Source of the DNA: Maridesulfovibrio sp.
GTDB lineage: Bacteria; Desulfobacterota; Desulfovibrionia; Desulfovibrionales; Desulfovibrionaceae
Assembly: GCF_963677005.1 (NCBI RefSeq)
Contig: NZ_OY781616.1
Coordinates: 3,047,001-3,111,000 of the forward strand
Reading direction: 5' to 3'
Length of the DNA: 64,000 nucleotides
Shown: piece by piece, positions 1 through 7,980 of the stretch
Layout: every line of letters begins with the position of its first letter
How positions within the stretch are numbered: the first letter of the stretch is position 1
Position numbers and translations under genes: made by a program
The notes under the pieces: generated by a model
Databases searched by the model: none
The model's input: the letters and a program-made list of their open reading frames with translations, nothing else
Told to the model about the DNA's origin: nothing

Positions 1-705
1 CAGCAGGCCCAGCAAGGCTCCTCCGGTCAGGAGGGGCAGTCTTATGAACCACTGCTTTGCACCCACAAGGTACAGGATTTCAATCTCGTCCAGCCGGGTC
101 ATCAGTGACAGCCGCATGGTATTTCCGACCACCAGAGCCACCACGAATCCCAGAAAACCGATAACGGGCCAGACAACCGATTGGGCCAGATTTATCCAGC
201 CACGCGCAAGGTCGATCTGGAGCGGATTGTAATGAACCTTGTCCACAAAGGGAAGTCCTTTTAGTTTCCGCAGCAGATTTGCGGCCCAGCGTTCATTTTT
301 TAAGCTCGGCTCAACTGAAAAGGAAAGCAGCGCGGTCGGCGGCAGGGGATTGCTGTCGGCCCCCAGCCAGGAGAAATCCCCGGAATCACTGAGAGCCCCG
401 GACAATTGTTTAAGGGCGTTTTCCGGAGTAAACGTACGTATATCCCTGAGTCCCTCAATTGTTTCCAGATCGGCCCATTGTTTTTCAATATCCGCAAGCG
501 GAGAGCCCGGCTTCCAGAAAATCTGTATTTCCACCTGCCCCCTTGATTTGAGCAGTTCCTGATTGACGTTGTGCAGGGCCAGCATGAACATTCCGGCCAG
601 CAGGGAAACCATGGTTACCGCAACCAGAGTGAAAATGTTGGCCCATGGATGCAGGCCGAGGTCGCGTATACCGCGTCCGACCAGTCGGAAAAAAACAGCT
701 AGCAC
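1..705 (-). CDS. ftsX: Cell division ABC transporter permease FtsX (partial, C-terminus beyond window)
   Basis: FtsX is the membrane partner of the FtsE ATPase; the pair links divisome assembly to peptidoglycan hydrolase activation in the inner membrane. Reading from 705 towards position 1 gives 235 codons with no stop: a short cytoplasmic N-terminus (LVGRGIRDLGLHPWANIFT), a first membrane segment (about residues 22-42), a periplasmic loop, then a second membrane segment ending in GNTMRLSLMTRLDEIEILYLVGA, the typical FtsX coupling region. Family members are usually near 300 residues, so two membrane helices are missing here. The start is GTG, overlapping the ftsE stop, with GAGGAG just upstream. 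Translation is probably coupled to ftsE. The identification combines this sequence with the ftsE neighbour. Confidence 0.9.
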   Translation of the reverse strand, partial: MLAVFFRLVGRGIRDLGLHPWANIFTLVAVTMVSLLAGMFMLALHNVNQELLKSRGQVEIQIFWKPGSPLADIEKQWADLETIEGLRDIRTFTPENALKQLSGALSDSGDFSWLGADSNPLPPTALLSFSVEPSLKNERWAANLLRKLKGLPFVDKVHYNPLQIDLARGWINLAQSVVWPVIGFLGFVVALVVGNTMRLSLMTRLDEIEILYLVGAKQWFIRLPLLTGGALLGLL

Positions 706-1388
706 GGGCAGCACTCCTCAAGGATGTGGGCCGGAGGTTCGCAGATCTGCCCGTTTTCAAGATGGACAATCCGCGCATCCGGGACAGTGCGCAGTATTTC
801 CCGGCTGTGGGTGGCCATCACCACTGTAGTCCCGTGGGTATGAAACTGCTTGAACACCTCCATGAGGTGCAAGGACAGTTCGAAATCAAGGTTTCCGGTC
901 GGTTCGTCGGCAAGGATGAGTTTGGGATTGACCACCATTGCGCGGGCAATGGCGACCCGCTGCTGCTCGCCGCCGGAAAGCTGATGGCATTTGGTGTAGC
1001 TCTTGTTATCAAGCCCCAGAGCCCGGATTATGGCCCGGACCCTTTTGTCTATGGTGGATTTGGGCATGCTGCGCACAGTCAGGGCCAGAGCGACGTTTTC
1101 GTACACCGAGCGGTTCGGCAGTATCTTGAAATCCTGAAAGACCACGCCGAGTTCCCGGCGCAGCATGGGGATATTACCCCGTTTCATGTTGTGCAGTTCA
1201 AAACCGGCAACGGTGCCCTGTCCGCGTTTGAGGGGCAGCGCTCCGTACAGAAGGCGCATGAGGGTGGTCTTTCCGGCCCCGGAATGGCCAGTCAGAAAGA
1301 TGAACTCACCTTTCCCGATGTTCAGGGTGATGTCCTTGAGTGCCCAGGTGGGACCGAAATTGTAAGACAGCCTGTTGAGCCGTATCAT
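699..1388 (-). CDS. ftsE: Cell division ATP-binding protein FtsE
   Basis: This is the cytoplasmic ATPase of the FtsEX complex. The 229 residues carry Walker A GHSGAGKT at 34-41, Q-loop [17 protein letters not shown] signature [14 protein letters not shown] near residue 138, Walker B/D-loop [10 protein letters not shown] near 160, and the switch histidine in ATHSREI. GNLD and the [12 protein letters not shown] segment are characteristic of FtsE rather than of generic lipoprotein exporters. It starts 16 bp after a small lipoprotein gene, and its last codons overlap the GTG start of ftsX, so lipoprotein-ftsE-ftsX reads as one operon. The C-terminal tail is cysteine-rich (EECCPC), which is unusual for the family; its meaning is unknown. 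Confidence 0.96.
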   Translation of the reverse strand: MIRLNRLSYNFGPTWALKDITLNIGKGEFIFLTGHSGAGKTTLMRLLYGALPLKRGQGTVAGFELHNMKRGNIPMLRRELGVVFQDFKILPNRSVYENVALALTVRSMPKSTIDKRVRAIIRALGLDNKSYTKCHQLSGGEQQRVAIARAMVVNPKLILADEPTGNLDFELSLHLMEVFKQFHTHGTTVVMATHSREILRTVPDARIVHLENGQICEPPAHILEECCPC

Positions 1389-1404
1389 TGCCGCAACCGA
1401 CCTC

Positions 1405-1758
1405 TTAGAATCTGACCTTCAGCTTCTGGCCGTCGGAAATCTCGCATTCGCCCGTGCCGCCGCCGTGAAAGGATTTAACAGGATCCTTGAGCACAAACCT
1501 GCAATTCATGCTGACCCCGTTGTCATCAAAAAGAGTGACGCTTTTTGCGCCGTATTTCATTTCGCCGCTGAAAACCGTCTCATCCGGGAGCTGGGCCTTG
1601 ACCGTATACATTCGAAGACCTCGGATATCCGAAGCGACCACCTGCGCGGAACCGAGTGCATCGCCCTCGCCGGAAACAAGATCACCGTTCATGGTCACCG
1701 GAGCGCAGGCCGCAAGCCCGGCCAGCAGAACCGCCAGTATCAGAAATCTGTAAAGCAT
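1405..1758 (-). CDS. Small predicted lipoprotein upstream of ftsEX
   Basis: This 117-residue protein has a lipoprotein signal peptide: MLYRFLILAVLLAGLAAC with lipobox LAAC. The lipid-modified cysteine is followed by APVTMNGDL, so it probably goes to the periplasmic face of a membrane. The mature part is beta-rich and has one further pair of cysteines (MNCRFV and GECEIS) that could form a disulfide. I recognise no named family. The start at 1758 is chosen because AAGGAG lies just upstream and it opens the signal peptide exactly; an in-frame start at 1812 would add 18 residues ahead of it. The 16-bp gap to ftsE suggests cotranscription and a possible envelope or division role, which is inference only. 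Confidence 0.8.
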   Translation of the reverse strand: MLYRFLILAVLLAGLAACAPVTMNGDLVSGEGDALGSAQVVASDIRGLRMYTVKAQLPDETVFSGEMKYGAKSVTLFDDNGVSMNCRFVLKDPVKSFHGGGTGECEISDGQKLKVRF

Positions 1759-2079
1759 CGTTATTCTCCTTGCCTGAAGTTGTAGCAGGGGCCGACCCCT
1801 TTTGTAAAACAATGGTTATTGTCTTGGCTCCCCGGCTCAAAAGGCAAAAAACATAACCGTAAATCATGCTTCATTACAATGCATTATTTACGTTCGGACT
1901 GTTTTCCATTACGTTCCCGAATAGAGCATGGACCGGAACCATCCCCTTAAAACATCCCGGCAGTTGGGTGTCGACCTGTTCTCCAACTCATAACCTGTTG
2001 GAATAATTTGTTTCGGTGTGTGCATAATATCGTAGGTGGCCTAGGGAGAAACATATAACTCAAGCAGCAGGAAAGAGAT
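1759..2079. other. Intergenic region between divergent lipoprotein-ftsEX and aminotransferase units
   Basis: No coding sequence is convincing here. The region must hold the promoters of both divergent units. A possible plus-strand promoter is TTGGAA (1998-2003) with CATAAT (2023-2028), but the 19-bp spacer is long. The stretch around 1811-1835 (GGTTATTGTCTTGGCTCC) resembles sequence upstream of the repeat copy at 54913 (GGTTATTGCCTTAGCTCC near 54848) and may be a remnant of the same extended element. Confidence 0.35.
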
Positions 2080-3255
2080 ATGAAAATTTCTGAAAGACTT
2101 ATGAGAGCCAAGCCGTCCGCGACGCTGGCTGTCAACGCCAAAGCGCAGGAACTGCGCGCACAGGGAAAGGAAATAGTCAGCCTTGCAGTAGGCGAGCCGG
2201 ACTTCGGGACCCCTAAACACGTCTGCGAAGCCATGAAAAAAGCTGTTGATGAAGGATTCACCCGTTACACCCCGGTTCCGGGAATCCCGGAACTGCGCAA
2301 AGCCATAGCCGACTACTACGGCAAATTTTACGGCGCAAAGGCTCTGGCCGAAAACACCATCGTCAGCAACGGCGGAAAGCATTCGCTTTACAACCTGTTC
2401 ATGGCTCTGATCAATCCGGGCGATGAAGTGCTCATCCCCGCTCCCTACTGGGTAAGCTATCCGTCCATGGTTGAGCTGGCGGAAGGTAAGCCGGTCATTG
2501 TTCCCACAACTGCGGAATCCGGCTTTCTGGCCGATATTGAAACACTTGAGGCAGCATGCACCGACAGAACCAGAGTGCTTGTGCTGAACACTCCCTCCAA
2601 CCCCACCGGCGGACATTATCCTCAGGCACACCTTGATGAAATCGCCGCCTGGGCCAAATCCAAGGGCATCTTCATCATTTCCGATGAAGTGTATGACAGG
2701 CTGGTCTACGCACCGGCCGAGTACTCCACTCTCTGCAACTTCTGGGAAAAGAACCCCGAAGATGTAGCCATTGTCGGCGCGCTCTCGAAAAGCTTCAGCA
2801 TGACCGGCTGGCGCGTGGGAACCACTCTGGCACACGTCGATCTGGTCAAGGCCATGACCAAGATACAGAGCCAGTCCACTTCAAACGTGAACTCCATGAC
2901 CCAGAAGGCCGCAGTGGCTGCGTTCGAAGGTCCCTGGGACCTCGTAGACGAAATGAAGGTAGCCTTCCAGAGACGTCGCGACCTGGCCTACGACATCATT
3001 TCATCCTGGCCCGGAGCAGTGTGCCCCAAACCAAACGGAGCATTCTATCTCTTCCCGGTACTGGACGCTTTCTACACCGAAGAAACTCCTGATTCCGCAT
3101 CCATGTGCACCAAAATACTGGAGGAAGCAGGCGTAGCTCTCGTTCCCGGTTCCGCTTTCGGTGATGACCGCTGCATCCGCTTTTCCTACGCGGTTGACGA
3201 TGAGGTTCTTAGAAAGTCACTGGAAAAAATCGGTAATGTGTTGATGAACAAATAA
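2080..3255 (+). CDS. Class I pyridoxal-phosphate aminotransferase, probable aspartate aminotransferase
   Basis: This 391-residue fold-type I aminotransferase would move the amino group of aspartate (or another amino acid) to 2-oxoglutarate in the cytoplasm. Visible landmarks are the N-terminal SLAVGEPDFGTP, the cofactor region APYWVSYP, NTPSNPTGG with the PLP-contacting Asn, SDEVYDRLVY with the PLP-contacting Asp and Tyr, the Schiff-base lysine K237 in SLSKSFSMTGWRVG, and the substrate-carboxylate arginine in DRCIRFSYA near the C-terminus. The pattern fits subgroup Ibeta, like Thermus and Bacillus AspC. Substrate range cannot be fixed from sequence; prephenate or aromatic transamination is possible. 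It starts at ATG after GAAAGAGA. The next gene, pgi, is 100 bp downstream, past a hairpin. Confidence 0.88.
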   Translation: MKISERLMRAKPSATLAVNAKAQELRAQGKEIVSLAVGEPDFGTPKHVCEAMKKAVDEGFTRYTPVPGIPELRKAIADYYGKFYGAKALAENTIVSNGGKHSLYNLFMALINPGDEVLIPAPYWVSYPSMVELAEGKPVIVPTTAESGFLADIETLEAACTDRTRVLVLNTPSNPTGGHYPQAHLDEIAAWAKSKGIFIISDEVYDRLVYAPAEYSTLCNFWEKNPEDVAIVGALSKSFSMTGWRVGTTLAHVDLVKAMTKIQSQSTSNVNSMTQKAAVAAFEGPWDLVDEMKVAFQRRRDLAYDIISSWPGAVCPKPNGAFYLFPVLDAFYTEETPDSASMCTKILEEAGVALVPGSAFGDDRCIRFSYAVDDEVLRKSLEKIGNVLMNK

Positions 3256-3298
3256 AAATTACGTAAATATAGTCATATTTGATAGCGAATAGAACCAT

Positions 3299-3325
3299 CC
3301 CCTTCCGTCAAAAGCACGGAAGGGG
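3299..3325 (+). terminator. GC-rich hairpin between aminotransferase and pgi
   Basis: CCCCTTCCGT (3299-3308) pairs with ACGGAAGGGG (3316-3325), a perfect 10-bp stem with a 7-nt loop. There is no T-run on the plus strand, so it may be a pause site, an mRNA-processing stem or a weak terminator. Confidence 0.4.
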
Positions 3326-3355
3326 ATAACACACTATAATAACTGGAGATCAGAT

Positions 3356-4699
3356 ATGGCTGCGAATATTCTGGACTGGACCGACAGTTGGTTTGAAAAA
3401 CTTGACTCGGAATCAAAGGCCGATAACGCCGGCAGTATCGCCGCCAGATTCAGCGGCGAAGTGGCCGAGGGCAGACTTCCTTTCTGCTCCATGCCTTTCA
3501 TGTCCGAACTCCTGCATGACCTTGCCGGACTTGAGGATTACGTAAAAAGTTTCGATCACATGCTGCTGCTCGGCATCGGAGGATCAGCCCTCGGAGCCCG
3601 CGCCCTGCAGAAGGCATTCTTCCCGCAGCAGGATCAGCCCTGCCACAAGGGCCCCTGGCTCTGGATAGCGGACAACGTCTGCGCCGGTACCCTTGATGCC
3701 TATCTTGAAAAACTCCCACTAGAAAAAACGCTGGTTGCTGTTGTTTCCAAATCCGGCGGCACCATCGAAACCATCAGCCAGTATTTTCTGGTTCGCAGCA
3801 GGATGCAGGAAGTCCTCGGCGATTCCTGGAACCGCAACACGATTTTCATTACCGACAAGAACAAGGGCTTCCTGCGCGAGCAGGCCGACCAGCTGGACAT
3901 ACGTACCCTTGAGGTGCCCGATAATCTCGGCGGCCGCTATTCGGTTCTTTCCGCGGTGGGACTGCTCCCGGCCATGTTTATGGGCATAGATTACCGCGCC
4001 ATGGTTGAAGGAGCGTCAGCCGTTCTTTCACCGCTGGCCTCAAGAGATCTCAATGCGGACATCCTGCGGCGGCACCCGTCCTTCAGACTGGCCTGCTGGG
4101 GAGCCTCGCTCATGGACGAGGGATTCAACGAACTGATCTTTTTCTCCTACGTTCCGCAGTGGGCCTGTTTCGGACAATGGTTTGCCCAGCTCTGGGCGGA
4201 AAGCCTCGGCAAGGAAGGCAAAGGCAGCCAGCCAATTCCCGCAACAGGAGCCACGGATCAGCATTCGGTGAACCAGATGTTCCTTGACGGACCGCGCAAC
4301 AAGGCCTGCCTGTTTCTGACCTGCCCGGATCTGCCCGAAGGAAAGGAATTCCCGTCGGACATTCCGGCCAACTTCGCATACCTCAAAGGCAAGAAGTTCG
4401 GTGAACTGATTCACGCCGAAGGGCTTGGCACCAAGATGGCCCTCAGTGCCAACAATGTTCCACTGGTGGAAATAAAAGTCGGTTCGGAGAATGAAGAAGC
4501 GGCAGGAAGACTCATGGGACTGCTCATGGCCGCAACCATCTTCACCGGATGGATCATGGACATCAACCCCATCGACCAGCCTGCCGTGGAAATGGGCAAG
4601 CTGCTCGCCAAGGCCCGGCTGGGAGCTTCCGGACTTGAAAATGAAAAGAAAAGCCTGAACAATTTCCTGAACACCAAGCGCGCGGAACAGCCGTTCTAA
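3356..4699 (+). CDS. pgi: Glucose-6-phosphate isomerase
   Basis: This enzyme interconverts glucose-6-phosphate and fructose-6-phosphate in the cytoplasm. The 447-residue product is of the shorter bacterial type. It has the sugar-phosphate motif LLLGIGGSALGARAL near residue 70, VSKSGGTIETISQYF near residue 130 (the SKSG phosphate-binding loop), DNLGGRYSVLSAVGLLPAM (the classical PGI signature region) near residue 190, and ATGATDQHSVNQMFLDGPRNK near residue 300 with the conserved Gln-His. The C-terminal helix carries the catalytic-lysine region. It stands alone between an aminotransferase and cobS. GGAG lies 8 nt before the ATG. Confidence 0.94.
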   Translation: MAANILDWTDSWFEKLDSESKADNAGSIAARFSGEVAEGRLPFCSMPFMSELLHDLAGLEDYVKSFDHMLLLGIGGSALGARALQKAFFPQQDQPCHKGPWLWIADNVCAGTLDAYLEKLPLEKTLVAVVSKSGGTIETISQYFLVRSRMQEVLGDSWNRNTIFITDKNKGFLREQADQLDIRTLEVPDNLGGRYSVLSAVGLLPAMFMGIDYRAMVEGASAVLSPLASRDLNADILRRHPSFRLACWGASLMDEGFNELIFFSYVPQWACFGQWFAQLWAESLGKEGKGSQPIPATGATDQHSVNQMFLDGPRNKACLFLTCPDLPEGKEFPSDIPANFAYLKGKKFGELIHAEGLGTKMALSANNVPLVEIKVGSENEEAAGRLMGLLMAATIFTGWIMDINPIDQPAVEMGKLLAKARLGASGLENEKKSLNNFLNTKRAEQPF

Positions 4700-4732
4700 C
4701 CGCTTTTTTGACCAGTACTTTTTTGAGCATCA

Positions 4733-4766
4733 GCGGGCGGAAGGGGAGATTTCCCTTCCGGCTCGC
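4733..4766 (+). terminator. Hairpin between pgi and cobS
   Basis: GCGGGCGGAAGGG and CCCTTCCGGCTCGC can form a long, slightly imperfect stem 16 bp before the cobS start. There is no following T-run and no clear ribosome-binding site for cobS, so it may influence cobS translation instead of ending transcription. Confidence 0.35.
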
Positions 4767-4781
4767 CAAAACCATACCTAT

Positions 4782-5537
4782 ATGTCTCTATTAAACACAA
4801 AAGGGCCGATCAGAGATTTCCTCATCACGCTGGGCTTCATGACCCGTATCGGCCCGGTCATGGAAATAGAAGCCGCCGACCTTGCACGCACAGTCAAATG
4901 GATGCCCCTCACCGGAGCGGTACTAGGAGCACTTATTGCGCTGCCGTTTTATCTGGGTCTGTTTGCCGGTAAATTCTGGCTTCAGGCCTGGCTGACCGTT
5001 GCGGCATCGATATACCTCACCCGCGGACTTCACTTTGACGGCATTGCGGATATAGCCGATGGAGCAGGTCCTTATCCCGATCCTGAAAGATTCTGGAAGA
5101 TCATCAAGGACAGCCGTTGCGGGGTGTTCGGGGTGCTGGCTGCCGTGCTGGCGGTCAGCGGTCAGATTCTGGGTTTTTATTATCTTTATTCCGCCTGTTC
5201 GTATGGAGCGGTAATCTGGGTGTTCACTCTTGGCAGACTGGGCAATGCCGCCTTCGGCCGACTGGCCCTGCACCTGGCCAGACCGGGACAGGGAGTGCTG
5301 ACCATGAAAGGGACCGACTGTTTTTCGCTCCTGTGCGGGCTGGCCACAGTTGTTATTGCCGGAATGTTCGGCGTTTCGTCTTCTACACAGATTCTCGGTT
5401 TTCTGATTTCCGGCGCTGCGCTGTTCTTCCTTTACAGGCTGGCCGTAAAAATGAAGGGTGCAAACGGCGATTTTCTCGGTGCCGCACTGGTGCTGACTGA
5501 AATTTCCGCACTGCTGGCCTTTGCCGCACTTAACTGA
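4782..5537 (+). CDS. cobS: Adenosylcobinamide-GDP ribazoletransferase (cobalamin synthase)
   Basis: CobS joins adenosylcobinamide-GDP and alpha-ribazole (phosphate) in the last steps of vitamin B12 assembly, in the inner membrane. The 251-residue product has five or six hydrophobic helices and the conserved CobS segments FMTRIGPVMEIE, RGLHFDGIADIADG (metal-binding DGxADxxDG-type motif, near residues 84-97) and RFWKIIKDSRCGVFGVLA. No other cobalamin genes are adjacent. Its stop ends one base before the stop of convergent luxS, leaving no spacer. The ATG lacks an obvious Shine-Dalgarno sequence. The cofactor could serve the methionine and methyl-group metabolism common in this lineage, which is inference. 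Confidence 0.93.
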   Translation: MSLLNTKGPIRDFLITLGFMTRIGPVMEIEAADLARTVKWMPLTGAVLGALIALPFYLGLFAGKFWLQAWLTVAASIYLTRGLHFDGIADIADGAGPYPDPERFWKIIKDSRCGVFGVLAAVLAVSGQILGFYYLYSACSYGAVIWVFTLGRLGNAAFGRLALHLARPGQGVLTMKGTDCFSLLCGLATVVIAGMFGVSSSTQILGFLISGAALFFLYRLAVKMKGANGDFLGAALVLTEISALLAFAALN

Positions 5538-6017
5538 TCACTCCGGATAAACAAGGTTTTCAAGGCTGATCACGTCCAGAACCTCTGCGCAGTATTTTTT
5601 GGCCTCGATCACGGCACCGGCCGGGTCCATAAAGGTGTAATTTCCGCACTCGACAGCTGATGCTCCGGGAATATCGCCCTCAAAATCAGCAGCGAATCTG
5701 AACAGACCCCGCACAAGGTCCACGATATCCACGGATTCGTAATCCCCGGCAAGCAGCAGGTAAAAACCGGTCAGGCAGCCCATGGGTCCGAAGTAGATGA
5801 CCTTATCGCCATACTCCGCATGATTGCGCAGGAATGTGGCCCCGATGTGTTCCATGGTATGCGCCGACTCGGGTGAAAGAGCCGGTTCATTGTTCGGTTC
5901 CTTCATGCGCAGGTCAAAGGTTGTTACACACTCACTGCCCACAGCGTCTTTTCTGGAAACATATATCCCGCGTTTCAACCTTGTATGATCAATTCTGAAG
6001 CTCTCTATTTTTTTCAT
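5538..6017 (-). CDS. luxS: S-ribosylhomocysteine lyase LuxS
   Basis: LuxS cleaves S-ribosylhomocysteine to homocysteine and 4,5-dihydroxypentane-2,3-dione, the precursor of autoinducer-2. The 159 residues show the metal-binding HTMEH motif (HxxEH) near residues 53-57, the catalytic cysteine in [12 protein letters not shown], and the N-terminal [17 protein letters not shown] typical of the family. It lies 36 bp downstream of mtnN on the same strand, so the two enzymes form the two-step SAH to homocysteine route as a unit. The ATG follows AAGGTGA. Quorum signalling cannot be assumed, because the metabolic role alone explains the gene; no AI-2 receptor is evident in the window. Confidence 0.96.
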   Translation of the reverse strand: MKKIESFRIDHTRLKRGIYVSRKDAVGSECVTTFDLRMKEPNNEPALSPESAHTMEHIGATFLRNHAEYGDKVIYFGPMGCLTGFYLLLAGDYESVDIVDLVRGLFRFAADFEGDIPGASAVECGNYTFMDPAGAVIEAKKYCAEVLDVISLENLVYPE

Positions 6018-6053
6018 TTCCGTTTCACCTTGATTAATTTTTTAAAGGAAAAA

Positions 6054-6803
6054 TCAGCTGATTACCGCTGATACAGGCTCATTTCCGCATTCGGTTGAAA
6101 TTCTATCTCGCAGACCTTCGATAATAGTCAGGACCATGCGGACCGAGTTGACCGCGGCCTTCTCCATGCAGTTTTCGTAGACGGAGACACTCCCGACCTC
6201 CCGAACCTTGTCTGATATGGACCTGATGAGGATGAAAGGCACATTGAACAGGAAGCCGGTCTGGGCAACTGCCGCTCCTTCCATCTCCACAGCCATCACG
6301 CCGGGAAAACTTTCGGCAATTCTCTCGACCTGCTGCCGTGTGTGCACAAAGGTATCCCCGGAAAGCACCGGTCCCTGATGAACAGTCACACCGGGATCGT
6401 TCATCCATGCCCTGCCGGCCAGCCCCAGAAGCATGCTGTCCGCCATATAGGCCGCAGGCATGCGCGGAATCTGGCCGATTTCGTAGTCAAACGCGGTGGC
6501 ATCGGCATCATAATGGCGCACCTCGGATGAAAGCACGATATCTCCGACGTTGACATCATCAGGAAAACCACCGGCGACCCCGGTATTGATCAGGTAGTCC
6601 GGTTTGAAACGATCAAGCAGCAGGGCAGTTCCTACAGCAGCGTTTACTTTTCCGATTCCGCACAGCAACAGGGCCACATCAATTCCGCAGATTCGCCCGG
6701 AATGGTAAACAATATGGCCCAGACATATCCGGGAGGAATCCTCCAGTCTGTCCAGAAGCATGGCAATCTCTTCTTCCATGGCGGCAATAATTCCGATTTT
6801 CAA
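6054..6803 (-). CDS. mtnN: 5'-methylthioadenosine/S-adenosylhomocysteine nucleosidase
   Basis: This enzyme hydrolyses adenine from S-adenosylhomocysteine and methylthioadenosine, feeding LuxS. The 249-residue product begins MKIGIIAAMEEEI with the conserved catalytic Glu, has NTGVAGG near residue 79, and near residues 172-198 the substrate-binding AVEMEGAAVAQ and the catalytic Asp in RSISDKV. The start codon is TTG at 6803, preceded by AAAGGGG. The frame is closed by TGA just upstream, and the nearby ATG at about 6822 is out of frame. The weak start codon may limit expression. It is divergent from a LysR gene 130 bp away, which could regulate it. Confidence 0.95.
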   Translation of the reverse strand: MKIGIIAAMEEEIAMLLDRLEDSSRICLGHIVYHSGRICGIDVALLLCGIGKVNAAVGTALLLDRFKPDYLINTGVAGGFPDDVNVGDIVLSSEVRHYDADATAFDYEIGQIPRMPAAYMADSMLLGLAGRAWMNDPGVTVHQGPVLSGDTFVHTRQQVERIAESFPGVMAVEMEGAAVAQTGFLFNVPFILIRSISDKVREVGSVSVYENCMEKAAVNSVRMVLTIIEGLRDRISTECGNEPVSAVIS

Positions 6804-6933
6804 CTTTGCGCCCCTTTGTCATATGAGTTTCTCCCACCGATCGGGATGAGACTTGAAAAATAAGCGCCAAACCATTAGTTAGTAAAATTAATAGTTCTAC
6901 TTTTTTCAGTAAGTAATTCTTACAGGAGCTGAA

Positions 6934-7872
6934 ATGCTGCCCGATCTGAACAGACTCAAGGTCTTTTTTCACATCTACAATGAACTGAGCAGTACCGGAG
7001 CGGCCAAAAAGCTGCACATAACTCAATCCGGAGTAAGCCAGCACCTTAAAAAGCTGGAGGAAGAACTCGATACCAGGCTTTTCACCAGAGTTAACCGCCG
7101 TCTGGTGCCGACTTCAGCCGGGCACAGGCTGTACGCTGTCGTAAGCGGTTTCATGGATGAGCTGGAACGGGGAGTGCGCCATCTGTCTGATGACGGAGAG
7201 CCTTCCGGACTGCTGCGCATCGGCTGTCCGCCGGAATTAGGCAGAGCCTATCTGCCGCGAATATTCGCATCGTTTCGCAGGAAATACCCGCAGGTTTCCA
7301 TGCAGCTGGAACTGGCAGACCCGACCGTGCTGTTCTCCATGGTTTCATCAGGGGAGCTTGATTTCGCATACATCGACATCCTGCCATTCATCATGGACAC
7401 TCCGGGCGGGATTTCATCATACTCCATCACTCCGGTCATAAGAGAAGAATTTGTGCTGGCCTGTTCACGGGGCTACTACGAATCAAAGGTGGCCGGCGCA
7501 AAATACGAGCAGCTCTGCACACTGGATTTCATCGGCTATAAAACCGATATCTCCCTGTTCAGAAGCTGGTTCAAACTGAATTACGGGCAGGAGCCGAACT
7601 CGCTTAACCTCGTCTTCACGGCAGACAGTTCGGGGGCGCTAATAAGGGCTGTTGAGGAAGGTATGGGACTCGGAATCATCGTCAGCCACCAGATCAACAG
7701 ACAGATAGCGGAAGGGAAAATCATGGTGATACAGCCCGGATCGGAAAAACTGCACAACACCATTTCCTGCGTGCAGTTCAAGGACAAGCGCCGCACTGCA
7801 ACCGAAGATATGTTTCAGAAGCATTTTCGGCACGAGCTGGACAAAAATTTTGCGAAACTCAAATTATGCTGA
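6934..7872 (+). CDS. LysR-family transcriptional regulator
   Basis: The 312-residue protein has an N-terminal winged helix-turn-helix (LNRLKVFFHIYNELSSTGAA, then TQSGVSQHLKKLEEELDTRLF) and a periplasmic-binding-like effector domain from about residue 90 (GLLRIGCPPELGRAYLP, CSRGYYES, DSSGALIRAVEEGMGLGII). It starts at ATG after AGGAG. It is divergent from mtnN-luxS, the standard arrangement for a LysR protein controlling its neighbour, so control of the SAH recycling unit is plausible. MetR-type regulators sense homocysteine, but nothing in the effector domain proves that ligand here. The intergenic AT-rich stretch (6870-6915) contains several short dyads suited to LysR binding. Confidence 0.88.
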   Translation: MLPDLNRLKVFFHIYNELSSTGAAKKLHITQSGVSQHLKKLEEELDTRLFTRVNRRLVPTSAGHRLYAVVSGFMDELERGVRHLSDDGEPSGLLRIGCPPELGRAYLPRIFASFRRKYPQVSMQLELADPTVLFSMVSSGELDFAYIDILPFIMDTPGGISSYSITPVIREEFVLACSRGYYESKVAGAKYEQLCTLDFIGYKTDISLFRSWFKLNYGQEPNSLNLVFTADSSGALIRAVEEGMGLGIIVSHQINRQIAEGKIMVIQPGSEKLHNTISCVQFKDKRRTATEDMFQKHFRHELDKNFAKLKLC

Positions 7873-7921
7873 TTACGACTGCCGGCCTTAAGCGCGAAAT
7901 GCATCAAATTCTTTCACGAAT

Positions 7922-7960
7922 AAAAAAAGGCCGACTCCGGTAAAACCCCGAAGTCGGCCT
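7922..7960 (-). terminator. Bidirectional rho-independent terminator
   Basis: AGGCCGACT (7928-7936) pairs with AGTCGGCCT (7952-7960). The A-run at 7922-7928 becomes a U-run for the minus-strand dehydrogenase transcript ending at 7981. The stem also separates it from the convergent LysR gene. Confidence 0.85.
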
Positions 7961-7980
7961 GAGATTTCTTAAACGACAGG

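Noticed and set aside
645..1415. Long plus-strand open frame (256 codons) opposite ftsE
   Set aside because: It is the antisense frame of ftsE, with no ribosome site and no recognisable domain.
2041..2835. Long minus-strand frame opposite the aminotransferase gene
   Set aside because: The plus-strand aminotransferase has full motif support; the antisense frame is a codon-bias shadow.
5538..6803. LuxS as evidence of AI-2 quorum sensing
   Set aside because: With mtnN next to it, the gene is fully explained by SAH recycling; no receptor or uptake genes are in the window.
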